This document shows positions 1 to 8,547 of a stretch of DNA of 64,000 bases, in pieces; position 1 is the stretch's first letter; the number at the start of each line of letters is the position of its first letter. Below the pieces are notes generated by a model. The model saw only the letters and a list, made by a program, of their open reading frames with translations, was not told the origin of the DNA and made no database searches. Source of the stretch: Sphingorhabdus_B arenilitoris (lineage in GTDB: Bacteria; Pseudomonadota; Alphaproteobacteria; Sphingomonadales; Sphingomonadaceae); contig NZ_JBHSDH010000013.1 of NCBI RefSeq assembly GCF_042651485.1, positions 310,001-374,000 of the forward strand, read 5' to 3'. The translations under genes and the position numbers were made by a program.

Positions 1-246
1 ACCGGTATTTCCAAAACCGGTGAGCTGCTCGATCTGGGCGTCAAGGCTGGGCTAGTTGAAAAATCAGGTAGCTGGTTCAGCTATGATTCGGTTCGCATTG
101 GGCAAGGCCGCGAAAACAGCAAGCAATGGCTGCTCGACAATCCGGAAATGGCTGACAAGTTGGAAGCTGCTATTCGCGGTAAAACCGATGCTGTTGCCGA
201 AGAAATGCTGACCAATCCGGAAATGGACACGGATGATAGTGAGTAA
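1..246 (+). CDS. recA: RecA recombinase, C-terminal end (partial)
   Basis: The window opens inside this gene, frame 1, and the last 81 codons are present with TAA at 244-246. The segment reads through the typical RecA C-terminal region: TGELLDLGVKAGLVEKSGSW, then YDSVRIGQGRENSK and an acidic tail ending MDTDDSE. RecA forms the ATP-dependent filament on single-stranded DNA for homologous recombination and induction of the SOS response. The acidic tail is characteristic of the family. The 5' end, with the ATPase core, lies outside the window. Confidence 0.95.
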   Translation, partial: TGISKTGELLDLGVKAGLVEKSGSWFSYDSVRIGQGRENSKQWLLDNPEMADKLEAAIRGKTDAVAEEMLTNPEMDTDDSE

Positions 247-433
247 GTTCAAGCTCTTGATTGCATAGGCTTGATTATGGGTAATCCAGCGCGTCATTTC
301 CTTTATCGGATATGACGTGCTGGGTGTCCTGGACTAGGCTCGTTCCGTCTTGGCTGTGCCCGATTAGGCCGGACTAGACTAGACTCGACCGATATCCGGC
401 TGGGCGCACGCTTGTAATAGTCATTTTTTAACC
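247..433. other. Intergenic region after recA with a 5-bp tandem repeat
   Basis: No gene is visible between recA and the GST (340 bp including the two hairpins listed separately). The first half contains GGACTAG twice (near 330 and 371) and a short GACTA-GACTA-GACTC tandem run at 372-386. I see no ribosome binding site followed by a credible reading frame on either strand. Confidence 0.5.
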
Positions 434-459
434 CCGCCTCCTCTCCCCGGAGGAGGCGG
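434..459. repeat. Perfect 10-bp hairpin
   Basis: CCGCCTCCTC at 434-443 pairs exactly with GAGGAGGCGG at 450-459 around a 6-base loop. It is preceded by a T-rich run (TTTTTTA, 424-430) but has no T-run after it on the + strand. On the - strand the same T-rich run would read as As. It could be a transcript stabiliser or attenuator rather than a plain terminator. Confidence 0.55.
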
Positions 460-492
460 ACGTGCGCTTCGGTAAACGAGGCTGCGCAACTG

Positions 493-525
493 GCCCGCTT
501 CGACCCCACCCCGAAGCGGGCCTTT
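493..525 (+). terminator. Rho-independent-type hairpin upstream of GST
   Basis: GCCCGCTTCG (493-502) and CGAAGCGGGC (512-521) form a 10-bp GC-rich stem with a 9-base loop, followed by CTTTA. The T-run is short, so termination efficiency is uncertain. It is about 250 bp past the recA stop and is the best candidate for the end of a recA transcript. Confidence 0.6.
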
Positions 526-587
526 ATCGCTTGGCCATTGCTGCTGCGGCGTTTATGACCGCCGAATAATGAAAGAGGAGCCCCATC

Positions 588-1214
588 ATGACCCTGAAAA
601 TCCATCATCTGAATAATAGCCGTTCACAGCGCATTTTATGGCTGTTGGAGGAATTGGGCGCGGATTATGAAATTATCCACCACCAACGCGACGCTGAAAC
701 CAATCTCGCACCGCCGAGCCTGACCGCAATTCATCCGCTCGGCAAATCGCCGATGATCGATGATGATGGCATGCTGGTTTGCGAGTCGGGTGCGATTACC
801 GAATATTTGTGTGAACGTCATGGCGGTGAACATCTTGTCCCGGCAAAGGGCACAGAAAAGCATATCCGCTATCTCGAATGGCTGCATTTTGCGGAAGGCT
901 CTGCGATGACGCCAATCTTGCTGCGGCTCTATACTGCGCGATTGGGTGAAGCGGCAGCTCCTTTGGAACCGCGTATAAGCGAGCAGCTACAGTCGCATTT
1001 CCAATATATGGAGGATTCGATTCAACCATCGGGTTATTTTGTCGGCGACAGTTTAACCGGCGCGGATATTATGATGATTTTCCCCGCCGAAGTTGCGATC
1101 ATGCAAGGCTATGGCGCGAAAATGCCAAAATTGGCGGCCTTTGTGAAAATGGTCCATGCCATGCCCAGTTATCAGGCCGCGCTGGCAAAGGGCGGGCCTT
1201 ACGCATATGCTTGA
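588..1214 (+). CDS. Glutathione S-transferase family protein
   Basis: 208 residues, the usual cytosolic GST length. The N-terminal thioredoxin-like domain (about 1-80) has SRSQRILWLLEELG after the first strand, the conserved cis-proline in LGKSPMIDDD, and the glutathione-binding ES pair in LVCESGAITEYLCERHG. The helical C-terminal domain covers about 90-205 and keeps the N-capping-type SLTGADIMM segment. The start is supported by AGAGGAG ten bases upstream. GSTs conjugate glutathione to electrophiles or act as reductases; the substrate here cannot be told. It stands alone between the recA hairpins and alaS. Confidence 0.9.
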   Translation: MTLKIHHLNNSRSQRILWLLEELGADYEIIHHQRDAETNLAPPSLTAIHPLGKSPMIDDDGMLVCESGAITEYLCERHGGEHLVPAKGTEKHIRYLEWLHFAEGSAMTPILLRLYTARLGEAAAPLEPRISEQLQSHFQYMEDSIQPSGYFVGDSLTGADIMMIFPAEVAIMQGYGAKMPKLAAFVKMVHAMPSYQAALAKGGPYAYA

Positions 1215-1334
1215 CGCTCCCATCGGGAAATAGCTGTCTTGGCTGGGGATATGATGCATTTTTTGCTGTCTAATCCTCGGCGCAGCATCATCTTCCCCTT
1301 GTAAGCTTTTTAGACGTCGCCTAAGTCGCTTTCC

Positions 1335-3983
1335 ATGAGTTCGACCAATGATATCCGCCGCGCATTCCTCGATTATTTCGCGGGCGCAGGCCATGAGCCG
1401 GTGCAGTCTGCACCGCTGGTTCCCTATAATGATCCGACATTGATGTTCGTCAATGCGGGAATGGTGCCATTTAAGAATGTTTTTACCGGCCTTGAGAGCC
1501 GCGAAACGCCGCGCGCGACATCGTCGCAAAAATGCGTGCGGGCAGGCGGAAAGCATAATGACCTCGACAATGTCGGCTATACCGCGCGGCATCATACTTT
1601 TTTTGAAATGCTCGGCAATTTTTCCTTCGGCGATTATTTTAAGGAAGATGCGATCCGCCATGCTTGGACGTTGTTGACAAAGGTTTGGGGCATTGATCCG
1701 GCTCGGTTAACCGCAACGGTATATCACACCGATGATGAAGCCTTTGCTCTGTGGCAGAAAATCGCAGGTCTTCCCGAAGAGCGGATTATCCGCATTGCAA
1801 CCAATGACAATTTCTGGTCGATGGGCGACACTGGACCATGCGGGCCATGTAGCGAGATATTCTTTGACCATGGCGATCATATTCCCGGCGGTCCTCCCGG
1901 GAGCCCAGATGAAGATGGCGACCGTTTTGTGGAAATCTGGAACCTGGTTTTCATGCAATATGAACGGCATGAAGATGGCAGCCAGACCGATCTGCCGCGG
2001 CCCAGCATCGATACCGGGATGGGACTGGAGCGGATTGCCGCCGTTTTGCAGGGTGTCCACGACAATTATGATACTGATACATTCCGCAACCTGATCGAAG
2101 CGTCCGAAGAGCTGACCGACACCAAGGCGCAAGGCGAACAAAAGGCCAGCCACCGCGTGATTGCCGATCATCTGCGCTCAGTCAGCTTCTTGATTGCCGA
2201 CGGCGTGATGCCATCGAACGAAGGACGCGGTTATGTCCTGCGCCGGATCATGCGCCGAGCCATGCGCCATGCCCATATTCTGGGAGCGAAACAGCCGTTG
2301 ATGCACCGGCTCGTCGGCACATTGACCGCCGAAATGGGGGCCGCTTACCCTGAATTGCTGCGCGCACAGCCGCTTATCGAAGCGACGCTGCATCAGGAGG
2401 AAACCCGGTTCCGGCAAACGCTGGATAAAGGGTTGAAGCTGTTGGATGAGGCGACCGCACAAATGGCGGCAGGTGATATTTTGCCCGGTGAAACCGCGTT
2501 CAAACTCTATGATACTTATGGATTTCCTTATGATTTGACCGAGGATGCGCTTCGGTCTCAGGGTTTTGGTATAGATCAAGACGGTTTCAACGCCGCGATG
2601 CAGGAACAAAAGGAACGCGCCCGCGCCGCATGGAAAGGCAGCGGGCAAAAAGCATCGGATGAGATCTGGTTCGACATTGCCGACCGCACCGGCTCCACCG
2701 AATTTACCGGTTACACCGCCAATGAAGGCGAGGGGCAGGTTTTGGCTATCGTGAAGGACGGCGCGGAAGTACACAGCGCGGCCGCTGGCGACGAGGTTAC
2801 GATCATCACCAACCAAACGCCTTTTTATGGCGAATCTGGCGGCCAAAATGGCGATGCGGGTGTGATCAGCACCGCCAAGGGCCTGCGGGCATCGGTGTCG
2901 GACACGACCAAGCCGCTCGGGCGTCTGCATGCGCATCATGCGCAGATTGAAACAGGCGCTTTGTCGGTAGGCGATGTCGTGCAGCTGCATATTGATGCGC
3001 CGCGCCGCGATGCGGTTCGCGCCAACCATAGCGCGACCCATTTGCTGCACGCCGCATTGCGCAACAAATTGGGCGGCCATGTCACCCAAAAAGGTAGCAT
3101 GGTTGCGCCTGACCGGCTGCGTTTTGACTTTAGCCATAATAAGGCGCTGGAGCTTTCAGAGATTGAAGCAATTGAGGCCGAAGTTAATGCGCAGATACGC
3201 GGCAACCAAGAGGTGACCACCCGCCTGATGACGCCGGATGATGCAGTGGCGGCAGGTGCATTGGCGCTGTTTGGCGAAAAATATGGCGACGAAGTGCGCG
3301 TATTGTCGATGGGCCAAAGCGATGCCAAGCATTATTCGGTTGAGCTATGCGGCGGTACTCATGTGAAGGCACTGGGCGATATTGCGCTGTTCACTGTTAT
3401 ATCCGAAGGCGCAGTTGCAAGCGGTATTCGGCGGATCGAAGCGCTGACCGGAGAAGCGGCGCGGCAACATCTGGCGCGGCGAGAGGCGCAGTTGAAGGGC
3501 GTTGCAGGCCTGCTAAAAACCGGAGTTGAAGAAGTAGCAGGCCGGGTCGAAACGCTTTTGGCGGAGCGCAAGCAGATGGAAAAAGAGCTTGCGGATGCCA
3601 AAACCAAGCTGGCGATGGCGGGCAATGCGGGCGGACCTAAAGCAGAAGCCGAAGAGATAAATGGTGTGAAGTATCTGGGCCAAGTCATTGCGGGTATTGA
3701 ACCAAAGGCACTTCGTGGTTTGGCGGATGAGCAGTTGAAATCCATCGGTTCGGGCATTGTGACCATCATTGCAGCAAATGAAAATGCCAACACAGTGGTG
3801 GTTGGCGTTTCCGCTGATTTGCTGGACCGTTTCAACGCACCCGATTTCGTCCGCGCCGCAACAACCGCAATGGGCGGGCAGGGCGGCGGCGGACGTCCAG
3901 AAATGGCGCAAGGCGGAGGGCCTGCTGGTGATGCGCAGGCGAATGACGCGATAGCTGCCATCAAAGCACTGTTGGCGGGATGA
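1335..3983 (+). CDS. alaS: Alanine--tRNA ligase
   Basis: 882 residues, full family length. It charges tRNA-Ala in the cytoplasm and clears mischarged Ser/Gly. The aminoacylation core is seen in PLVPYNDPTLMFVNAGM (about 28-44), HHTFFEMLGNFSFGDYF (86-102) and the tRNA-recognition segment with RVIADHLRSVSF. The editing-domain zinc site is complete: H565-x3-H569 (HSATH) and C672-x3-H676 (CGGTH). A coiled coil (about 710-760) leads into the DHHA1-type C-terminal domain, which carries a Gly-rich GGQGGGGRPEMAQGGG stretch typical of AlaRS. Its stop overlaps the next gene by 4 bases (ATGA). Confidence 0.98.
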   Translation: MSSTNDIRRAFLDYFAGAGHEPVQSAPLVPYNDPTLMFVNAGMVPFKNVFTGLESRETPRATSSQKCVRAGGKHNDLDNVGYTARHHTFFEMLGNFSFGDYFKEDAIRHAWTLLTKVWGIDPARLTATVYHTDDEAFALWQKIAGLPEERIIRIATNDNFWSMGDTGPCGPCSEIFFDHGDHIPGGPPGSPDEDGDRFVEIWNLVFMQYERHEDGSQTDLPRPSIDTGMGLERIAAVLQGVHDNYDTDTFRNLIEASEELTDTKAQGEQKASHRVIADHLRSVSFLIADGVMPSNEGRGYVLRRIMRRAMRHAHILGAKQPLMHRLVGTLTAEMGAAYPELLRAQPLIEATLHQEETRFRQTLDKGLKLLDEATAQMAAGDILPGETAFKLYDTYGFPYDLTEDALRSQGFGIDQDGFNAAMQEQKERARAAWKGSGQKASDEIWFDIADRTGSTEFTGYTANEGEGQVLAIVKDGAEVHSAAAGDEVTIITNQTPFYGESGGQNGDAGVISTAKGLRASVSDTTKPLGRLHAHHAQIETGALSVGDVVQLHIDAPRRDAVRANHSATHLLHAALRNKLGGHVTQKGSMVAPDRLRFDFSHNKALELSEIEAIEAEVNAQIRGNQEVTTRLMTPDDAVAAGALALFGEKYGDEVRVLSMGQSDAKHYSVELCGGTHVKALGDIALFTVISEGAVASGIRRIEALTGEAARQHLARREAQLKGVAGLLKTGVEEVAGRVETLLAERKQMEKELADAKTKLAMAGNAGGPKAEAEEINGVKYLGQVIAGIEPKALRGLADEQLKSIGSGIVTIIAANENANTVVVGVSADLLDRFNAPDFVRAATTAMGGQGGGGRPEMAQGGGPAGDAQANDAIAAIKALLAG

Positions 3984-4468
3984 AGCGGTTCGGCTTGCTT
4001 TTGCTAGGCTGTTTGGCGGTCTCTTCTTCGGCTGTTTTGGCCAAACCAAAACCGGGGCCGCAGATCGGGGGCATCCATTCCGGTATTTACAGTTCGGTCA
4101 GCGAGAGCGAGCAAACAGGCGATCGTGGCGGCGTAGAGTTTCGGCTCTATGCGGAGGCAGCGCGGCCTTATGTTGATGCTGTCTTATGCGAATCGGAATG
4201 TAATGGAGGGGAACGCTATTACGTAAGGCCAACCGCAGATGGATTTCGATTTACATGGAAAAACCCGCGGCGCCCCAGCGACGATCCCGTTACTTTTCGC
4301 GTTTGGAAGGTGAAGCGTACCGTCTGGATTCAGGGCGAAAATAATAGCTGGATGAAGGAAAAACTCTCTTTGTTGAAAGAGCCTTTCGGGCTGTTGGGCG
4401 TTTATGATTGGGCGCTGGCACCCGGATGCCGCATCACCCCAGATGGCGAGAAGACCTGCGGCGATTAA
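3980..4468 (+). CDS. Small exported protein of unknown function
   Basis: 162 residues. The N-terminus is a clear signal peptide (KRFGLLLLGCLAVSSSAVLA, cleavage near AKP), so the product is periplasmic or secreted; the Cys in the hydrophobic run is not a good lipobox. The mature part is rich in aromatic residues and has several cysteines (CESEC near 72-76, CRITPDGEKTC near the end) that could form disulfides. I do not recognise a family. The ATG overlaps the alaS stop by 4 bases, so it is translationally coupled to alaS, but no functional link is evident. Confidence 0.8.
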   Translation: MKRFGLLLLGCLAVSSSAVLAKPKPGPQIGGIHSGIYSSVSESEQTGDRGGVEFRLYAEAARPYVDAVLCESECNGGERYYVRPTADGFRFTWKNPRRPSDDPVTFRVWKVKRTVWIQGENNSWMKEKLSLLKEPFGLLGVYDWALAPGCRITPDGEKTCGD

Positions 4469-4522
4469 GGTGCGTGGACGCTGCCGGGACTGAACACCTA
4501 GGGTCTAACAGCGCCGCGCCCT

Positions 4523-6697
4523 TTAATCTGCGTCCTTCAATTTCTGCATCAAATAGACATGCTGCAAAGCCAGCCGTTTGGCTGTTTCTTTCAAATTCGC
4601 CGCTGCGCTATGTCCGCCATCGATATTTTCATAATAGAGGAAATCATGGCCTTGATCCTCCATGCGTTTCGCGGCTTTACGGGCGTGTGCCGGGTGCACT
4701 CGGTCATCCTTGGTTGAGGTGACGAAGAAAACCTCAGGATAGTCGGCATCGGCGCGGATATTGTGATAGGGGGATATGCTTTTCAGGAATGCGCCTTCCA
4801 CTGGATCAGTTGGGCTGCCATATTCGCCGACCCAGCTCGCACCGGCCAACAATTTGTCATAGCGTAGCATGTCGAGCAGAGGCACCGCACAGATCACAGC
4901 GTTGAACAGATCGGGCCGCTGCGTAAACATGACGCCCATCAATAATCCGCCATTTGATCCGCCCTCTATACCCAAATGTTTAGGTGAGGTAACCTTATCG
5001 GCGATCAGCTTTTCTGCGACGGATATAAAGTCGTCATAGATACGTTGCCGGTTGGTTTTCAGCCCCGCTTGATGCCATTTCGGTCCATATTCGCCGCCGC
5101 CGCGAATATTGGCCAGCACATAAACGCCGCCTTGTTCCAACCACAGTTTGCCGCGCGTGGCGGAATAGCTTGGGTTAAGCGATACTTCAAAACCGCCATA
5201 GCCATAAAGCAAGGTCGGATTTGTGCCGTCCAATTTGATGTCCTTGGCATGGACAACAAAATAGGGGACCTGCGTGCCGTCCTTTGATGTAGCGAAAAAC
5301 TGTTCGGCCACCATAGAGCTGGCATCGAACCAATCGGGCAGGGACTTGGCCTTTGTCTTTTCGCCGGTCGCGCTGTTATAGGTCCATAACGTGTCGGGGG
5401 TCAGGAATGTCTCGCTGCTGATAAAAGCAATGTCTTCTTTGTCATTCGTCGCGCCGATTGACACGGTGCCGCCTTCGGGGAAATCAAGCGGCTGCGATGT
5501 CCAATTGCTACCATCCCAGTCAAAGGCAAAGGCGCTGCTTTTCACATCGCGCGAAATGCTCATCAGGATTTTTGACTTGGTCTGTCCATATCCGTTCATC
5601 GAGCTGCGTTCATCGGGGCGGAAGACCAAGTTAACATTGGCGATTTCACCGCTTGCCATAAAATCATCGAGGGCAAAGCTGACAAGGTCGCCGCTTTTAT
5701 AGTCGCGCCAATCTTCGTTGAGCGTCAATAGCATCTGACCCTTAAACTCTGCGCCCAAGCTTGATTTTACAGGGATTGGGAATTTGACGGGGGCTTGCAA
5801 TTTGCCGTTTTTGCGCGGCACCCAATAATATTCGCTGTCATAAAATGTAGTCGAGCGGACAAGCACAATCTCTCTTGATCCGTCGGCTCTTTCATGTGCG
5901 CCGGCCCATAGCGCCACATCCTCTGGTTTGCCGCGCATAATCTCTGTGGCTTCGGAGAGCGGCTGCCCGCGTTTCCACAGGCGCGCGGTCATGGGGTAAC
6001 CGGATTCGGTCATGGTGCCTTCGCCAAAATCAATGCCCACCAGTTGCGTATCTGCATCGAGCCAAGTCGATCCGCCCTTGCTTTCCGGTGTGGCAAATCC
6101 ATCCTCGACCCAGCTATTGCTAACCGTGTTAAATTCCCGGCGGACAACCGCATCTTTGCCGCCATCGGACAGGTTGACGATGCAATGTTCGTAATCAGGC
6201 GCAAGGCAATCATTGCCTTTATACACCCAATTTTTATCTTCAGCTTCGGCCAATGCGTCGAAATCCAGCACCGTTTGCCACTGCGTATTATCTGATAAAT
6301 AGCTGCCCAAGGTCGATTTGCGCCACAGGCCCCGAACATGATCGGCATCTTGCCAGAAATTATGCACCTCTCCGCCGCGATAGGACACGTAGGGAATTTT
6401 GTCCTTGCTGTTCAATATTTCCAGCGCATCGGCCTCCATCTGGGCAAAGCGCGGGTCGGAGGTTAGCCGCTGCAGCGAGCGTTCATTCCACCCTTTAACC
6501 TCCGTCAGCGCTTTTTCACCAAGCACGTCTTCAAGATATAGATGGTCGGCATCACTTTGCCCGGTGGTTTCATTTATGCTCATTTCAGGCCCTGCTATGT
6601 TGGTGGTGTCGGCATTGTCGTTGGCTAGGATGGGTGACGCTGTGGCGGTAAAAAGCGACAACGCTGCGCCAGATAGCAATAATGTTTTGATGGTCAT
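4523..6697 (-). CDS. Prolyl oligopeptidase-family serine peptidase (S9A), exported
   Basis: About 724 residues, close to prolyl oligopeptidases. A signal peptide (MTIKTLLLSGAALSLF... to ILA) predicts a periplasmic enzyme. The N-terminal two-thirds is the beta-propeller; the C-terminal hydrolase domain has the nucleophile motif GGSNGG (Ser near 581), the Asp in TSTKDDRVHP and the His in DGGHSAAA (near 696). It cleaves short peptides on the carboxyl side of proline or a related residue. The ATG at 6697 is preferred over an in-frame TTG at 6715 because GGAAAGAGAG, which overlaps that TTG, is the ribosome binding site for the ATG. It lies 21 bases after the antiporter gene, probably in one transcript. 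Confidence 0.93.
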   Translation of the reverse strand: MTIKTLLLSGAALSLFTATASPILANDNADTTNIAGPEMSINETTGQSDADHLYLEDVLGEKALTEVKGWNERSLQRLTSDPRFAQMEADALEILNSKDKIPYVSYRGGEVHNFWQDADHVRGLWRKSTLGSYLSDNTQWQTVLDFDALAEAEDKNWVYKGNDCLAPDYEHCIVNLSDGGKDAVVRREFNTVSNSWVEDGFATPESKGGSTWLDADTQLVGIDFGEGTMTESGYPMTARLWKRGQPLSEATEIMRGKPEDVALWAGAHERADGSREIVLVRSTTFYDSEYYWVPRKNGKLQAPVKFPIPVKSSLGAEFKGQMLLTLNEDWRDYKSGDLVSFALDDFMASGEIANVNLVFRPDERSSMNGYGQTKSKILMSISRDVKSSAFAFDWDGSNWTSQPLDFPEGGTVSIGATNDKEDIAFISSETFLTPDTLWTYNSATGEKTKAKSLPDWFDASSMVAEQFFATSKDGTQVPYFVVHAKDIKLDGTNPTLLYGYGGFEVSLNPSYSATRGKLWLEQGGVYVLANIRGGGEYGPKWHQAGLKTNRQRIYDDFISVAEKLIADKVTSPKHLGIEGGSNGGLLMGVMFTQRPDLFNAVICAVPLLDMLRYDKLLAGASWVGEYGSPTDPVEGAFLKSISPYHNIRADADYPEVFFVTSTKDDRVHPAHARKAAKRMEDQGHDFLYYENIDGGHSAAANLKETAKRLALQHVYLMQKLKDAD

Positions 6698-6718
6698 AAT
6701 TGGCTCTCTTTCCAAATA

Positions 6719-8497
6719 TTATACGCTTTTCAAAGCTTCCTGTGTTTTCAGACGCGGGGCTTCGGTAAGACCGCCAGCTTCCATAATCTGCCGCCGATAT
6801 TCATCCCGCTTTTCGTGGATTGAAGCAATAACAGGCCCCATCGGGACACCCAAATCGACCAGCACAGCCTCAGACAGCTGAAGCGAGCTTTCCAGCGTTT
6901 CGGGCACCGCGTCCGATGCGCCGGCACGGTATAGTTCAGCCGCATGGTCGGTATCGCGCGCGCGCACAACGATTTTAATGTTGGGCAGCCACCCGCGCAC
7001 GCGCTGTACCGTGCGGGCCGCCAGAACCGGTTCATCCATGGTCAGGATCAAGGCTTTGGCATGACCGAGTTGCAGCTTATCCAGCGTTTCTGGTCGCGAA
7101 ATATCGCCGAAAATTACTGGATATCCATCGCGCAGGCCAGCGGCAACGGCATCAATGTCGGATTCCACCGCAACGAATGGCTGATCATGCTTTTTCAGCA
7201 TATCAGCAATCAATCGGCCAATTCGGCCAAATCCGATTATGACGGTGCGGTCCTCACCCGATGACATGGTCTCTGCAACCATATCATCATTGCCGCGCAT
7301 TTCGATACGGCGCGACATATCATGGCCGATACGTGCCAGTATCGGGGTGATGGTCAGGCCGATTGCGGTCGCCACTTGCCAGAAATTGGCGGTGTCGCGG
7401 TCGATCAAATAGGTAGAGGCAGCCGCGCCCAACACGATCAGCGTTGTTTCCGATGGGCTGGCCATCAACACTCCGGCTTCGGCCGCTGTACCAGTTCTGG
7501 CACCGGATAATTTCAGCAATGCGCCTGTCACCAATGCTTTGACGATGATAACGCCGGTCACCGCGCCCAATAACGCAATCCAGTTTTTGGCAACAAACTG
7601 CAGGTCAATGGACATGCCGATGCTGATCAAGAATACGCCAAGCGCCAGTCCCTTAAACGGCGCAGTCATCACTTCGACTTCGCCATGATAGCTGGTTTCC
7701 GCAATCAGCAATCCTGCGATCAACGCGCCTACAATAGGCGACAGGCCAACAAAACCGGTCAGCAGGCTCGATACAATAACGACGAGCAAGCTGGCCGCGA
7801 GGAATAGTTCGGGGCTTTTCGTGCGGGCCGCTTGCCCGAACAAAGCCGGGAGCAGAAATCGTCCCAAAACCAGCATCGCGACAATGACCAAACCGCCTTG
7901 CCATAATGTCGTGATCAACCCGTCAAAACCGTTTGCTTCCGCCTGCGGGCCGATAGCACCGAGGATGAAGATGATCGGGACGATGGCAATGTCTTCGAAC
8001 AACAGCATTGCGAGCGCTGATTGCCCAACGGCAGATTTCGTGCCCGAAATGGGAAGGACCAGCGCCGTTGAAGATAAGGCAAGCGCTATCCCTATGCCAA
8101 GCGCCGCCGCGACGCCGTAACCGAACATATAAAGCGCAATGCCGATAATCAGACCGCTGCCGATCAGCTCCGCCGCACCGACGCCAAAGACGAGCCGGCG
8201 CATGGTCCAAAGCCGTTTGAAAGATAGTTCCAACCCGATGGAGAATAGCAGCAATATGATCCCATATTCGCCGACCGGCTCTATCCCTTTTGCATCGGAG
8301 ATAGTGATCCATTTCAGCCATTCATATTGCGACGAAAGCGCCCCCAAACCCATGGGGCCGACCAATATCCCTACCAGAATGAAACCGATAATCGGTGTTA
8401 TCCGAAAACGGGCAAAGGCGGGAATAACGATCCCAGCTGCGCCCAGTATGACCAATAGGTCGTTTAGCCCCTGACTTGTCTGTAATTCTGCTGCCAT
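6719..8497 (-). CDS. CPA2-family cation:proton antiporter with TrkA-N domain (KefB/RosB-like)
   Basis: 592 residues. Residues about 10-390 are a chain of hydrophobic helices typical of Na+/H+ exchanger-fold CPA2 transporters, starting with LNDLLVILGAAGIVIPAFARFRI. It is followed by a TrkA-N/RCK nucleotide-binding domain (about 415-540) with the Rossmann fingerprint IIGFGRIGRLIADML and the acidic residue in VAVESD. The protein should sit in the inner membrane and exchange K+ or Na+ for protons under control of NAD(H) or a thiol ligand. The closing residues form a short charged tail. The same-strand S9 peptidase follows at once. Confidence 0.93.
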   Translation of the reverse strand: MAAELQTSQGLNDLLVILGAAGIVIPAFARFRITPIIGFILVGILVGPMGLGALSSQYEWLKWITISDAKGIEPVGEYGIILLLFSIGLELSFKRLWTMRRLVFGVGAAELIGSGLIIGIALYMFGYGVAAALGIGIALALSSTALVLPISGTKSAVGQSALAMLLFEDIAIVPIIFILGAIGPQAEANGFDGLITTLWQGGLVIVAMLVLGRFLLPALFGQAARTKSPELFLAASLLVVIVSSLLTGFVGLSPIVGALIAGLLIAETSYHGEVEVMTAPFKGLALGVFLISIGMSIDLQFVAKNWIALLGAVTGVIIVKALVTGALLKLSGARTGTAAEAGVLMASPSETTLIVLGAAASTYLIDRDTANFWQVATAIGLTITPILARIGHDMSRRIEMRGNDDMVAETMSSGEDRTVIIGFGRIGRLIADMLKKHDQPFVAVESDIDAVAAGLRDGYPVIFGDISRPETLDKLQLGHAKALILTMDEPVLAARTVQRVRGWLPNIKIVVRARDTDHAAELYRAGASDAVPETLESSLQLSEAVLVDLGVPMGPVIASIHEKRDEYRRQIMEAGGLTEAPRLKTQEALKSV

Positions 8498-8547
8498 TTC
8501 CTATCCCTAAGACAGGAATGTGGCATTGTCATGCAGGGAAATGATTT

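Noticed and set aside
2178..3137. Long open frame on the - strand opposite alaS (319 codons)
   Set aside because: It is fully antisense to a conserved gene, has no recognisable domain and reflects the codon bias of the + strand.
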